From NCBI GenBank assembly GCA_030248135.1, contig JASANC010003978.1:1-54723 (forward strand): DNA of 54,723 nt, read 5' to 3'. Positions within the stretch are counted from its first letter, which is position 1, and each line of letters opens with the position of its first letter. The notes under the pieces were generated by a model, which had not been told where the DNA came from, did no database searches, and saw nothing but the letters and a program-made list of their open reading frames with translations. Source of the stretch: Theristus sp. LFF4_11 (taxonomy: Eukaryota > Nematoda > Chromadorea > Monhysterida > Xyalidae). Below are positions 23,701-34,140 of the stretch, piece after piece. A program made the translations under genes and the position numbers.

Positions 23701-26700
23701 CACATGTCCGTGTCTCCACTCAGCTACGTGATCGTCGTGGAGCACGATCTAGCGGTGCTCGACTATCTGTCCGACCTGATCTGCGTTCTGTACGGCGAGC
23801 CGGGCGCCTACGGCGTTGTGACGCTGCCGCACAGCGTTCGCGAGGGCATCAACCACTTCCTCGAAGGGTACATTCCGACGGAGAACATGCGATTCCGCGA
23901 GTCCGCCCTGTCCTTCAAGGTGGGCATGTTGTGCTGGTGGTGGCGTCGTTGGTGCAGTCCATCTGTGAATTATGTACAACTAGCTGATTGGTTGATACTT
24001 TATTTCACACACGTGTTAAGTGTGATACACGGATCCTGTGCCCGTAAACTCCGCCTGCCCAGCAATGCATACGCAGCAATTTATGCGTTGTGTATCGTAG
24101 GTCGTTTCTGCATTCATGATCGTTGACACAGACGCCATTATAGTGTGGGTGTTTTAATTTTTTCACACAATGGGTTTTTGGCTTTTTATGAATGAAAACT
24201 GTACAACCAATCAGCTAATTGTTCATGCTCATTCATTCAGGTGACCGATCAAGTGCTCGAGGAGGAAATCAAGCGCACTGCGCGGCACCACTATCCGGAT
24301 CTGACGAAAACATACAAAAACGGTTGGCAATAAACTCGCACAATCAGCATGTTGAATCTGTTTTCAATCATTTGAGTCTGGTTTGCTGAATCGACTAGCG
24401 AGAGCGGTAACTGGACATTTAGACTCAAATCTGTGACGCTATTTTCCATGTCGCGTCTTTGACTTGAGTGTAATACCCATCAACAGATCGCGAGAGCTTG
24501 ATGAATAACCTTCCAGGATGAACCATGGGACATATGAACAATCAAACTGTGCACACTCGAAGCACCGTTCAATTCATTCATTTATGTATTTTTGTATTCA
24601 GTCATGTCGCGTTTCATCAACTCAATTCGCTCCGTTCATTTCAATTCACCAAGTCCGTTTTTTGTTTGGTCATTTTCAGGTTCGTTCACATTGACGGTGG
24701 AGGATGGTGAGTTCACGGACAGCGAGATCATCGTGATGTTGGGCGAAAACGGCACCGGCAAGACGACCATGATTCGAATGCTCGCGGGGCGATTGCAGCC
24801 GGATGATGAAAGTGCTGAGGTCGGATTGGGTTGGGTTGGTGCAGGTTTTGGTGGGGAAAATCAGTTGTTGGCTGACGGATCGATTGACTGTGCTTGTTGG
24901 TCGTGTGTCCTAGCGACAGAGCAAGAAGAACGGAAATGCTGTTTGGGTGAGTGGCACTTGGAATGATGATCAGTGTGTTCTCCATTTCACTTTCCATACG
25001 CGGAAATTGAGAAATTTCAATGAACAGGAATATTCATAGAAAAAGCGGTATTTAGTGCGTTGTTGTGTTGTTTTTTTGTTGAACTGCAATTTGTTTTTAG
25101 AATTCACTGTCTGATCTTGAGTTTTCCATTGTATTTATTAAGCTAAAGTTGTGGAATGCAAACCTGGTGGATAACCTGCGCAATCTGATACGGAACTACC
25201 CAACCCAATTTCAATTACATTGCCATTCAATATGAAAAACAATTCTTTAATCCGCAACTAAGAATGATTAAAGTATAAGATAAATGTTGTTTAATGTAAT
25301 GTAGTTTTTTTGTGTGTTAAAGTATAAAAGTTTTTGGGAATAACTCAAAAAAAAAAAAAAATTTGTTTTGTTTGGTGGTTCTTGTAAAAAAAAAAAAAAA
25401 AGTGTTGTGGATGATAGGTATAATATAATAAAAAAAAAAATTGTTTAGGCGGGTTTTTAAAAAAAAATTTATAAAATTATTGAAATTTTATTTTTTTATA
25501 AGTAAAAAAAAAAATTTAATGATTTAAAAAATATAATAGATAAAAAAAAATATGGGGAAGCATCAAAAAATTTATTAAAAAAAAAAAAAAAAAGTGGGTG
25601 AGAAGGGTGGAGTAAAAAAAATTAAAAAAAGAATGGGGGGTGGTTGTAAAAATAAAAAAATTGTAGATGAGTATCGTAAAAAGAATTTTAAGTTAGTGAG
25701 TTGTTTACTGTATGAAGTTAAAAGTATGATAAAAAATTTTGGGTTAAAATCCGAAAATTTAAAAACTTGATGTTTTAAAAAATTATTTTGGGGGTGGGGG
25801 GGGTTTGGGATTGGGGAGTTTTTTAGAAAATGGTGAGGAGGGTGGGGGGAGGGGGGGGGGAGGGGGGAGGGGGGGGGAGGGGGGGAGTAAAATATAAAAA
25901 AAAAATTTGATGAGATTATTTTGTGGGGGAGTGAGAAGGTGGGGGGGGGGGGGTGGAGAAGGAGGGGGGATGGTTGAATGATTGGATGAAAGAGAGAAGA
26001 AAAAAAAAAAAAAAAAGAAAAAGAAAAAACAGTCTGATCTTGAGTTTTCCATTGTATTTATGAAGCTAAAGTTGTGGAATGCAAACCTGGTGGATTACCT
26101 GCGCAATCTGATACGGAACTACCCACCTTCAATTACTTTCTTTATTCCACAACTAAACCTCAGTTTTTATTGCACCGCTTCACAGCCTGCGTCTGACTGT
26201 TGCAGCCAGCTTCGTTTGCATTCTTTTCAGATTCCCCAACTGAACATCTCCTACAAGCCGCAAAAGATCAGTCCATCGTCGCAGTGCACCGTTCGCCAAT
26301 TGCTGCACGACCGAATCCGAGACTCGTACGTCCATCCGCAGTTCAAGTCGGACGTCATGAATCCATTGTATATTGACAATATCATGGACCAGGAGGTGGG
26401 CACACTACGGTATTTCTGTTGAAACCTGCCACTTTTATTGGCAGAATATGGAGCACGTGACAGGATAAAAGAACAAGATCGGAATTGCAAGAAAACTTAT
26501 TCAGCAACAATGATGGTGTTTGCTTTCAACTGAACACGATGCATTCGTTCTTTTTAGTGTAATTCAAAGTGTCGCACGCTCTGTTTTCTGTCAAAAAATT
26601 GACAGGTTGGAACAAACATGCAGAGGCCAGCAGCTCCAGAAATTGGGGTGCCCTGCCGGGTGTCTGAGCGGTCTGGACTTTGTCAGGGTCTGATAGCAAT

Positions 26701-28178
26701 GAACATTCGACGTTACCGAATACAACGAGAGCTGCGCGGGTTTTTTATCTGCACTTCTTTTCAGTCTCGCACTTTTTCGAAACTTCGAATGTCGTCGTTC
26801 ACGTTGCAGGTGCAGAACTTATCCGGTGGTGAACTGCAACGTGTGGCGCTGGTGTTGTGCCTCGGCAAACCAGCGGACGTCTATTTGATCGACGAACCGT
26901 CGGCGTATCTCGACTCGGAGCAGCGGTTGCACGCCGCGAAAGTCATCAAACGGTAATTGTTTTTTGTAGTTTACCTTTTATTGAATGGCTGGAACTTGAA
27001 AATTGATGCCGGAATGAAGTGAACGGGAAGCTCGTTTCTTGGTTTTTTTATTGTTTGACGAATTATTATTGTTAAACATTTATTATTGGTGTCAAAATTG
27101 GTTTTTTATTTGGTTAGATCTCTATTACACACATGCACACACTAGAAAACGTTGGAAATTACTGGAATCATGTGATTTTATACGCTGATTGGTTGTTTGG
27201 TTGTCTCGTCTTCTAAATCATTTGTCTCCCAATTCAACGATTTCTCTTCCTTCTGTCTTGAAGTACACTCATGAATAAAATAGTATTTAGCGGCGAAAAT
27301 ATAATAAACACGCAAACAATGCTTTCATTCGAGAGAACCACTAAACAACAGTTTTCTCTGCTGTAGATTCACGAATACAACCAACTTCATCTGTATTCTT
27401 TCCCATCGTTTTGTTTCTTATTTTTCAGTTTCATTCTGCACGCCAAGAAGACGGCGTTTGTTGTGGAGCACGACTTCATAATGGCCACCTACTTGGCCGA
27501 CCGTGTTATCGTGTTCGAAGGAGAACCGGCGAAACGCGCCACTGCTAGACAGTAATTTAATGTTTTCTTTGAAACATTGTTTGCATTTGGATGCGTTGTA
27601 TACCAGCATTAAATGGAGTCAATCTACGTATCACAGTCTTTGTATTTCTATATCATATGCAATTTTAATTGATTGGTTGATGACCACAAGGCCTGAGCTG
27701 TCTCCGCCTCTATGGCAATGCTTGCACAGAGTCCATGCATCACGTGGCCACCAACCAATCGGCTGAATGAATATGATATTAGAAATAGACTGCAGACGTG
27801 AAGTCTGAAATTATGAATATTTGTAAAACAAATTAAAAAATGAACACTTGTCTTTCAGTCCACAATCACTGGTGAACGGTATGAACTTGTTCCTGAAAAA
27901 CTTGGACATCACATTCCGACGAGACCCGAACAATTATCGGCCGCGGATCAATAAAATGGAATCTGTGAAGGTTCGCTGTTTTGGTTGCTTTTTGACAACT
28001 AGCTGATTGGTTGGTTGTATCAAAGTGCACTTTGTTATCTTGCTGATGCGTGCTAGACCTCGACATCGGATGTGAATTTGGAATGGTAATTGAATTTATT
28101 GATCGATTTGAGATTTTCGTTTCATTTCAGGACTCGGAACAAAAGAAGGCTGGCAACTATTTCTTCCTGGAAGACTGA
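20753..28178 (+). CDS. ABCE1: ABCE1 (RLI1), ribosome-recycling iron-sulfur ATPase
   Basis: Fifteen exons join in phase: 20753-20873, 21102-21187, 21279-21401, 21756-21848, 22434-22641, 22980-23076, 23277-23366, 23724-23919, 24241-24322, 24680-24819, 26231-26395, 26810-26952, 27429-27551, 27859-27970, 28131-28178, giving 608 residues (human about 599). ABCE1 splits post-termination and stalled ribosomes into subunits in the cytosol. Eight cysteines of the two [4Fe-4S] clusters are visible (22, 27, 31, 35 and 61, 64, 67, 71). NBD1 has Walker [10 protein letters not shown] (116-124), LSGGELQRF (near 222) and [12 protein letters not shown]2 has GENGTGKTT (387-395), LSGGELQRV (near 471) and IDEPSAYLD; both halves keep VVEHD. 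The C-terminus ends GNYFFLED. Every catalytic motif is intact, so the gene looks functional. Intron 10 is swollen to 1.4 kb by a low-complexity block. Confidence 0.97.
22718..22896. repeat. Small palindromes with GCTGATTGG / CCAATCAGC arms (ABCE1 intron 5)
   Basis: Two short inverted repeats occur here: ATTGGC...GCCAATCAG near 22720-22758 and GCTGATTGGC...GCCAATCAGC at about 22849-22898. The motif matches the inner arm of MITE family B, so these are probably decayed or internally deleted family B copies. Confidence 0.4.
23968..24110. mobile_element. Degenerate MITE family B copy (ABCE1 intron 8)
   Basis: CTAGCTGATTGGTTG and CTCCGCCTGCCCAGCAATGC match the left arm and centre of family B copies at 18881 and 53911. 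The right arm is hard to recognise, so the copy is old or truncated. Confidence 0.4.
25098..26130. repeat. 100-bp direct duplication flanking a nearly C-free low-complexity block (ABCE1 intron 10)
   Basis: The segment beginning CTGATCTTGAGTTTTCC occurs at about 25109-25203 and again at about 26034-26127 with only a few mismatches. Between the copies, 25330-26015 is almost devoid of C on the + strand. It consists of long A runs, G runs (a G/A-rich patch at 25791-25975) and T-rich patches unlike any other intron here. No gene lies inside. An assembly or consensus error in a hard-to-read intron is the simplest reading; a real purine-rich expansion is the alternative. Confidence 0.7.
27655..27772. 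mobile_element. Partial MITE family B copy (ABCE1 intron 13)
   Basis: Left arm TTGATTGGTTGATGACC, centre GGCAATGCTTGCACAGAG and right arm CATGCATCACGTGG...CCAACCAATCGGCTGA match family B. The outermost CAGT ends have decayed. Confidence 0.55.
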
Positions 28179-29689
28179 AAAGTTGTTACTGTTTGTTCAT
28201 AATTCGCTTTTATAGGCGATATCAAGGATACAATGAAGTTTCTGTTGTTTTTAGGTGTTTTTTTCGGGTTTCCCATTGTGCTTGTTTCGCATCTGAGAGT
28301 GGCGATTGTTTTTCGTTGTTATTATCAAAAAACGGTATTTTTGTTTGACAAATTTTGTTCCGGCAAACCGGTGTGATAATATGGTTCGAAAAACACTTGT
28401 TGATTTCGTTTCACCCGCTGTTGAGTTGTGTTTTTACATTATTTATTACAAATACACGCACATTGTTTGTTTGAGCCTATCAGTCGAACATCGATAAGAC
28501 GTCACGTCATTCAATGGTGGTGATACACTCTGTTAATGGCATTGTTTTAAGTTTCAAAGTCTTTATAATTGTAATTTTTAAAAATTAATCGTGACGTGAC
28601 TCGTCTCCGGTTGTCATATCAAAATCTGTTGTTCATTTATTTGCTTGTCATTTGACTGCGGATGTTTTCAGTGGAAACGTGAAATAATGCTGAACATGAC
28701 AAAAAACGCCAACTGTTCCTGATTAGTTGATTTGTGGGACACGTAATCAGTGAACCAAATCTGACATAATCATTTGGCTGGTTGGTTTGTCTGAATTAAC
28801 AAAGACTATTTGTTATTTTCCAGAAAGAGTAAAATGGTAAAGTTAGTTTTCTTTGGCTTGAGAACCGAACTATTAGACCTTATCATTGCTTAAATTAAGA
28901 TAATGTGCTTTCATCTTGTTATTGATTTGTTTGATCGGTGTTCATTGATTGGCATAGAAGATAGCTGCGTTTGCACGCCTACTGTTCTTGTCTCGTCATT
29001 GGAATCGAGGAATTCTGATTGGTTCGGTGTTGACCGTGGTGATTCGTTGTGTGCCGCTGTTGTTGCCTGCAATTTCAAGGTTATTCTTGTGGTGTTGTTA
29101 AAACTGGGCTGACGTAGTACGGTATCTACCGTAGTCGGTCTCGGCACGATCCTTTCCTGATTGTCAAAAAAAGATTCTTTCCAGTCACCTCACTGCACTC
29201 ATCTTTTCTGCGCTTCTCCCATGACTCCACTTGATCACAAACGTTGAATGAAGCAAGATACAGTCGAGAGCCAATACAGTAAATAATACCGTACTCCACG
29301 GTCCACAGTTTTGTCGTATGACCGTAGTACCAACGGTAATGTATCTAATAATAAATTACGGCTGAATGATGCATTTCAGCAACATATCAGTGTAGCTTCA
29401 CACCTGTGTCGCTTTTGTGTTCCTGTCAACGTGTTCGCACGAGACCACGGTTGGTCCGTAAAAAATCATTTTCATCGCCCGTTTCACTGGCGCAATGGGT
29501 GTTGTCGGCGGTGTTGGTTCTATCTCGGTCACTATTGGCACTGGCTCGATCCGCATTGGCAATGTTGACGTAGGTGCGGTGGTCTGTACCGGGACTTTTC
29601 TTATTATTTTTTTAATTATTCGCGCACCGGTTCCGGAAACCAAACGGTACCAAAGTCTGGTGGAAACGGGCAATTCTGCCCCGAGCCCA

Positions 29690-29784
29690 GTTTACCTCGG
29701 GGGAGTAGACCATTAGATGTTGGTCACTTTAGTTTCTCCATTATGTGTCTTCTTGTCCACAGTAGGGTTCGAACTTTTTACATA
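29690..29784 (-). mobile_element. tRNA-derived SINE fragment, interrupted by MITE A1
   Basis: On the minus strand GTTCGAACCCTACTGTGG and GGACAAGA are followed by AGTGACCAAC. The copy at 36760-36850 has the same order: GTTCGAACCTCGCTGTGG, GGACAAGA, AGTGACCAAC. The tRNA-like head is cut by MITE A1, which starts at 29785, so the MITE went into an older SINE. Confidence 0.55.
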
Positions 29785-30222
29785 CCGTATTACCCCCAAT
29801 AAACCCCCATGGGGGATTAATACGTCAGCGACTTTTAGGGGTGGGGGTTTATTGGTGGGGGGGGTTTATTTACAAAAAATTCTAGGGGTGGGGGTTTGTT
29901 GAAAAATGGCAAAAATACATTGCATGGCAGGCAAGAAAGTCGCAGAAACTTCTACTCTACATAGAAATTTCCTTTTTGTAACAGCCTTTTGTAATGAAAT
30001 TACTATTAAGTCACCCATTTGGGGCCTTTGGTAGCACAATTTCATCATTTTCACTGCAACCAGCCACTGAATTCGCTGGGTATGTGTTTCAAACAGGTCT
30101 CCAATTATCCCCCATGGGGGATTATTTGTGGGGGGGATTATTCGGAAACTGGTCGGGGGGGTGGGGGTTTATTGGTGGGGGGGGGGATTAATGGTGGGGG
30201 GGGGTTAATGGGGGTAATACGG
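29785..30222. mobile_element. MITE family A, copy 1
   Basis: The copy is 438 bp with terminal inverted repeats CCGTATTACCCCCA/T and GGGGGTAATACGG. The left flank is TA; the right flank is CA, probably a mutated TA. Inside each end are runs of G or C separated by ATTA/AATAA, surrounding a unique core of about 230 bp that is shared by all four copies in the window. There is no transposase. Confidence 0.8.
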
Positions 30223-30362
30223 CACCTACAGAACGTAGAATGTTCTTGCAAACACAGCGTTTGCTCAGTTAACATAAATGAGGGGGTCACATTCACTGAA
30301 AACACCGTTCGCACAAGTTTGTGGGCTGAAGACTGGCATTTTTCATTGTTGTGAGCTAACTA

Positions 30363-30826
30363 CCGTATTACCCCCATTAAACCCCCCCACCATTAATCCC
30401 CCCCCCCACCAATAAACCCCCACCCCCCGACCAGTTTCCAAATAATCCCCCCCCCACAAATAATCCCCCATGGGGGTTAATTGGAAACCTGTTTGAAACA
30501 CATACCCAGCGAATTCAGTGGCTGAATGCAGTGACATTGGTGAAATTGTGCTACCAAAGGCCCCAAATGGATGAGTTAATGGTAATTTCATTACAAAAGG
30601 CTGTTACAAAAGGAAATCTCTGTGAAAAGTAGAAGTTTCTGCAACTTTCTTGCCTGCCATGCAAGGTATTTTTGCCATTTTTCAACAAAACCCCACCCCT
30701 AGAAATTTTTGTATAATAAACCCCCCCCCCCCCCACCAATAATCCCCCCCCCCCACCAATAAACCCCCACCCCTAAAAGTCGCTGACGTATTAATCCCCC
30801 ATGGGGGTTTATTGGGGGTAATACGG
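30363..30826. mobile_element. MITE family A, copy 2 (inverted relative to copy 1)
   Basis: The copy is 464 bp with TA on both sides (30361-30362 and 30827-30828). Ends and core match copy 1 in reverse orientation, only 140 bp away, so the two could form one large hairpin in RNA or single-stranded DNA. C-runs reach 14 bases near 30721-30734. Confidence 0.82.
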
Positions 30827-30828
30827 TA

Positions 30829-31033
30829 TTCATAGCGCAACGGATTTCGTGACCAAGCGTTCTGAGTATTTGTTTCAAAAGCAAGCGGTTTGTTTGCCTC
30901 GATTTCATATCGTGCGTCTGCTGCCGGAAGCAGGTGTAGCACCGGATAAACACGAGCCTCTCTGATAGAAACCTGTGTTCGTGCGTGAAATCGCTCCACG
31001 ATGTCCAACCCGTCATCGCAGATGGTCATTTTC
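30829..31033 (-). other. Exon-like open frame, unrecognised
   Basis: A minus-strand frame preceded by an acceptor-like TTTTTGATCTAG near 31034 reads about 66 codons (starting VKMTICDDGLDIVERF) with ordinary residue composition. It runs straight into MITE A2. A second minus-strand open stretch rich in Pro and Thr lies at 29398-29620. They could be pieces of a gene disrupted by the MITE pair, but no full exon chain was found and another frame is also open. I do not recognise the protein. Confidence 0.2.
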
Positions 31034-31085
31034 ACCTAGATCAAAAAGTGCTCTCGCTGGTGGTTTTCCCATATTCCACTTTACT

Positions 31086-31180
31086 AACGGGGCATTCATG
31101 AAGCAGTATTTAGTGTCCGCGTAGCTATATTTCAACACAGCTGTGCATCACTAAATACTACTTCATGAATGCTGTTTACG
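31086..31180. mobile_element. MITE family C, copy 2
   Basis: An almost perfect hairpin: GGGGCATTCATGAAGCAGTA...TTTAGTG on the left, CACTAAATACTACTTCATGA...ATGC on the right, around a loop of about 35 bp. Same family as 31508-31610. Confidence 0.65.
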
Positions 31181-31207
31181 GTCAAGTGAGCCATTATTGT
31201 TAGTGAG

Positions 31208-32391
31208 ATGGTCGAAGAAAACTGCTCACGAGCAGCCTGGCTGAATGACGCCAAATTGGTGCAACATCTGTTCCGCAGTGGCAGCAATGAACAACAACTT
31301 AGGTCAGACTGTAACGCCGCTCTGGCTCTACCTTGGCGCCAAAGCATCGGCACGCTCCTCTCGAATGGAACGTTCGTTCGTACGGATGAAAGTTCGGCAT
31401 TTTAGGTGGCGCTGCGTGACAGCACGTCTGCAAATCCGAACGGCAGAATGAATGTGAATGGTTTTTTCGACCAACTTCAACAAATTGTTATGAAAGTTCA
31501 GGTTTAAACGGCATTCATGAAGCAGTATTTATTGATGCGTGGCAGTGTTAAAATATAGCTACGCAGTCACTAAATTTTGCTTCATGAATGCACCTTACTG
31601 CTTCATGAATGCACCTTTAGTTTAGATGAGTTCACAAAAAAAAATTGACGCACCGCTTCTGTTGATTTACTCGACGAGATTGTTGTTGTTGTTGTTCTGT
31701 CTCCGTGAAAGCAGCAGCACGGTGGCGGTCGGCTATGATGGCAGGTGACGGAAGGTTCTGCTGAAAATTTTCCTTCAAATTCATTATATTTTGAAATTGA
31801 CCAAAAAAACTGTGGAAGCGAAACCTTCATGACGACAGGTGGACGTGGGCATTTCGACATCAGTCAGATGAGAACACGCCGATGCGAATTGGTTGGTTGT
31901 TGAGGCAGACTGTTGCTGACAAGCGCAGGTAGAGCGCGAGGCTGAGTTGGTCGTTGGAAATTGGCGGCTTGAGTGGGCTGGAAAATTTGAAACTCCGACA
32001 ATGGCTTTTGTTTTTTTTCTTGCTTGCAGTTACTCATGCCTCGATCGAAACAACAAAAACTGTTCAGGCATTCCAGCGAGGGCTAGTCAACGTTCGGCAA
32101 TTGAAATAAATTTAGCCACTCCAATCAGTGAACTGCAACAAAACTTGAGTTGACCAACCAGTATGCATGAAAGAGACATCTGTTTCTTCAGACTCGTCAT
32201 CTCCAGATCGCGGCTCATGATGGATCGTCGGGAATCCGTGGTGAACAACGTGCACGAACTGGTGGGACGCACCGCAAGCCTGTAACAAGTTGGAAAAGCT
32301 TGACCAAAGTTTACAGCAATTCATCAATCAAGCGTCCAATCAATCCAATCAGACTGTTGCGCTGAATTCATATGCAGCCAACAAAAATAGG
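31208..32391 (+). CDS. Possible small helical protein, unrecognised (low confidence)
   Basis: An ATG at 31208 opens MVEENCSRAAWLNDAKLV with a possible donor after 31304. A stretch at 32024-32095 behind TTGCTTGCAG reads THASIETTKTVQAFQRGL in one frame. The segment from about 32208 reads LMMDRRESVVNNVHELVG, then after a one-base shift KLEKLDQSLQQF, ending at a TAA that could instead be a donor (AG|GTAAAA). The pieces look helical and Gln-rich, as in short coiled-coil subunits. However, the phases do not join cleanly, and overlapping frames, including minus-strand ones, are also open. Treat it as a candidate gene or a decayed one. No function is proposed. Confidence 0.25.
31508..31610. mobile_element. 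MITE family C, copy 3
   Basis: CGGCATTCATGAAGCAGTAT pairs with TTTTGCTTCATGAATGCACC. The right end is doubled (GCTTCATGAATGCACC at about 31580 and again near 31601), suggesting a slipped or nested end. It lies 330 bp from copy 2. Confidence 0.65.
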
Positions 32392-32634
32392 TAAAATGCA
32401 AAAATAATGAATTCGTTGTGTTTTTTTTACCGCCGATTGCTCTAATTTTGCGCCGCACGGTTTAGGTTGATTTTCGAATCGTGGGCTTCGCATTAAGCGT
32501 TGCACTGCTTGTGGCTCTGGGCTCATGTCGTCGGTTGAAATCAGTTCGCTCACGTGCTTTTGTTCTTTCTGAACGCAGAATGAAAAGAAATAGAACTGGA
32601 TGCACGTAAAGTTAAGCGTAAATACTGTAATAAA

Positions 32635-33898
32635 TCACGCTAGGAATTCGGTCAACAGTTTTTCACTAATTTCCCGCTGTTTCAGAATGTTCGGTTGACC
32701 TTGAAACTTGAAGAACTCTTCATCGTTTTTCTCTGTTGCTGCAAAAAATGTGATTTCTTTGAAAATCAACACCAACAGCATTCATCGGTTGCGCCACTGT
32801 TGTTCTTTCTGGCCAGATTTGCTCGGCACTTCGGCAGATTTGAGCCGCCGTCTCACTGGCGTCACTGGAGGACTGCGTCTCACTTGTGGATTTCAGTACG
32901 CTGCACGTCGAGGATGAACTGAGAATGTACCTTATTTGGAATTTGGGTTGACAGTTTTGGGTCTAAAATTCTAAAAATTTGTTACGGTTGCATTGAAACA
33001 AAAAAATTGACCTAAAATACTGACCAAGCTGGCCAGTTTGTTTGAGTGAAAGGTTATATCACGCCATAACCCTCGTATGATTTTTACAAAAAGTTCCCAC
33101 TTACATTGGTAATGATTGCAATTGACTTTTCAAAAGTTGCAAACTCTTTCACAAACAAAACTACTCACGGTTGAAACTGAACGGGTGACTCAAGAAAGAC
33201 GAGCGTGGGACCGCGCGCCTCGGCCGCGACGCGTCTGGTGTGCGCGAGCACGTCGCAGACATTGCGCACTCGAATCGGTGACCGACCAAGACGCCCGTGA
33301 TCCGGTGAACTCGGTGATTGGCTTAGTAGCTGAAAGAGAGGTGTGTTGCGCGATGATTGGTTGATACGTACAAAAAGTTACTGAGAAGTACAATGAATGA
33401 AGTAACGGTGTTTCAACACTGGCAAAAAAACTATTGTGCAGTTGTGTTTTTCCTGTGAATTTCCGTTGAATAGAATGAAACTGTTGCGTTTCCTGGAAGT
33501 TTCCTTTTGGACAGACTACAAAACGTGCAACAGTTCGAGTTAAACATGCAACAGTTGTGCTGATCAATTACTGTCGGTGAGGTGTGCAAGACCGATTTTG
33601 CAACTGCAGCATAGAACAACCTCAAAAAACGCATCTTTTCCCTGTTGTTCAAGAAATAACGCATGTTTTTTCGCCTGTTCCATGGAAATTACAAGGAAAC
33701 AACGTTGCATCGTATTCAGCGCACAGGAAACGCAACTTTTTCTGCGTGCGTGGCAGTTTGTCAATGAACCAGAGACCAACGAGTTTTAGAATCACCAACT
33801 TGTTGCGATCGTGTTCGTGTGGAAGCAGCCGATGTTGTCGGTTTACTGGACATTGCCAACGGTGGTTTCTTATTGTCGGGTGCATTCGAGTGAGGCAT
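32635..33898 (-). CDS. Small Ser/Gln-rich protein, unrecognised
   Basis: Four minus-strand exons join in phase: 33898-33800, 33329-33169, 32918-32773, 32738-32635 (169 residues). It starts MPHSNAPDNKKPPLAM. Exon 2 carries a basic-then-hydrophobic stretch RVRNVCDVLAHTRRVAAEAR. Exon 3 is Ser/Thr-rich, and exon 4 reads TEKNDEEFFKFQ and ends ISEKLLTEFLA. The last intron would be only 34 nt, which is very short, so that junction is doubtful. A further exon-like block (32567-32432, behind TTCTGCGTTCAG) reads KHVSELISTDDMSPEPQAVQ and may be an alternative 3' end whose phase I could not match. No domain is recognised. It converges on the weak candidate gene at 31208. Confidence 0.5.
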
Positions 33899-34140
33899 GA
33901 TGATGATGACTGTGTATTGATGCGAGGTGGTTGGTGACGATGGAATTTAGTTTCAGAGATGTATCTCGTGGGACCAGCAGTATAAAAAGTAAACTAGACG
34001 GAACTCCACGCAGAGCTCTTCTTTTATTGCAAAACAGCGCGATGATAACGAGGAGACAATTAAATGTGTAAGAGATTGATTGGCCGCATTAACCGACAAG
34101 AAACACCAAAACTGTTTCTACTAAAAGGCAAAGTAACCTG

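Larger units (their letters stand above)
28179..31207. other. Intergenic stretch rich in mobile elements
   Basis: The ABCE1 3' flank occupies the first part. 28179-29690 shows no exon-like chain. From 29690 it holds a SINE remnant, two inverted copies of MITE family A, one family C palindrome, and an exon-like open frame between them (30829-31033, minus). Open frames inside the MITEs are by-products of the repeat. Confidence 0.5.

Noticed and set aside
25982..26422. Open frame over the duplicated segment reading [16 protein letters not shown]
   Set aside because: It begins in an A-run, lies in ABCE1 intron 10, and is not part of ABCE1. The coding look of this short piece may be chance; the duplication is reported instead.
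29994..30354. Open frames inside MITE A copies (start [14 protein letters not shown]) repeated in four places
   Set aside because: They recur because the DNA repeat recurs; they run into G-run translations (Gly/Trp repeats), have no splice structure, and other frames of the same copies are equally open.
32150..32290. Minus-strand exon reading ACGASHQFVHVVHHG as part of the 33898 gene
   Set aside because: It fits in phase after the block at 32432, but the opposite strand has stronger GC-rich third positions there and the preceding junction does not match, so it was not included.
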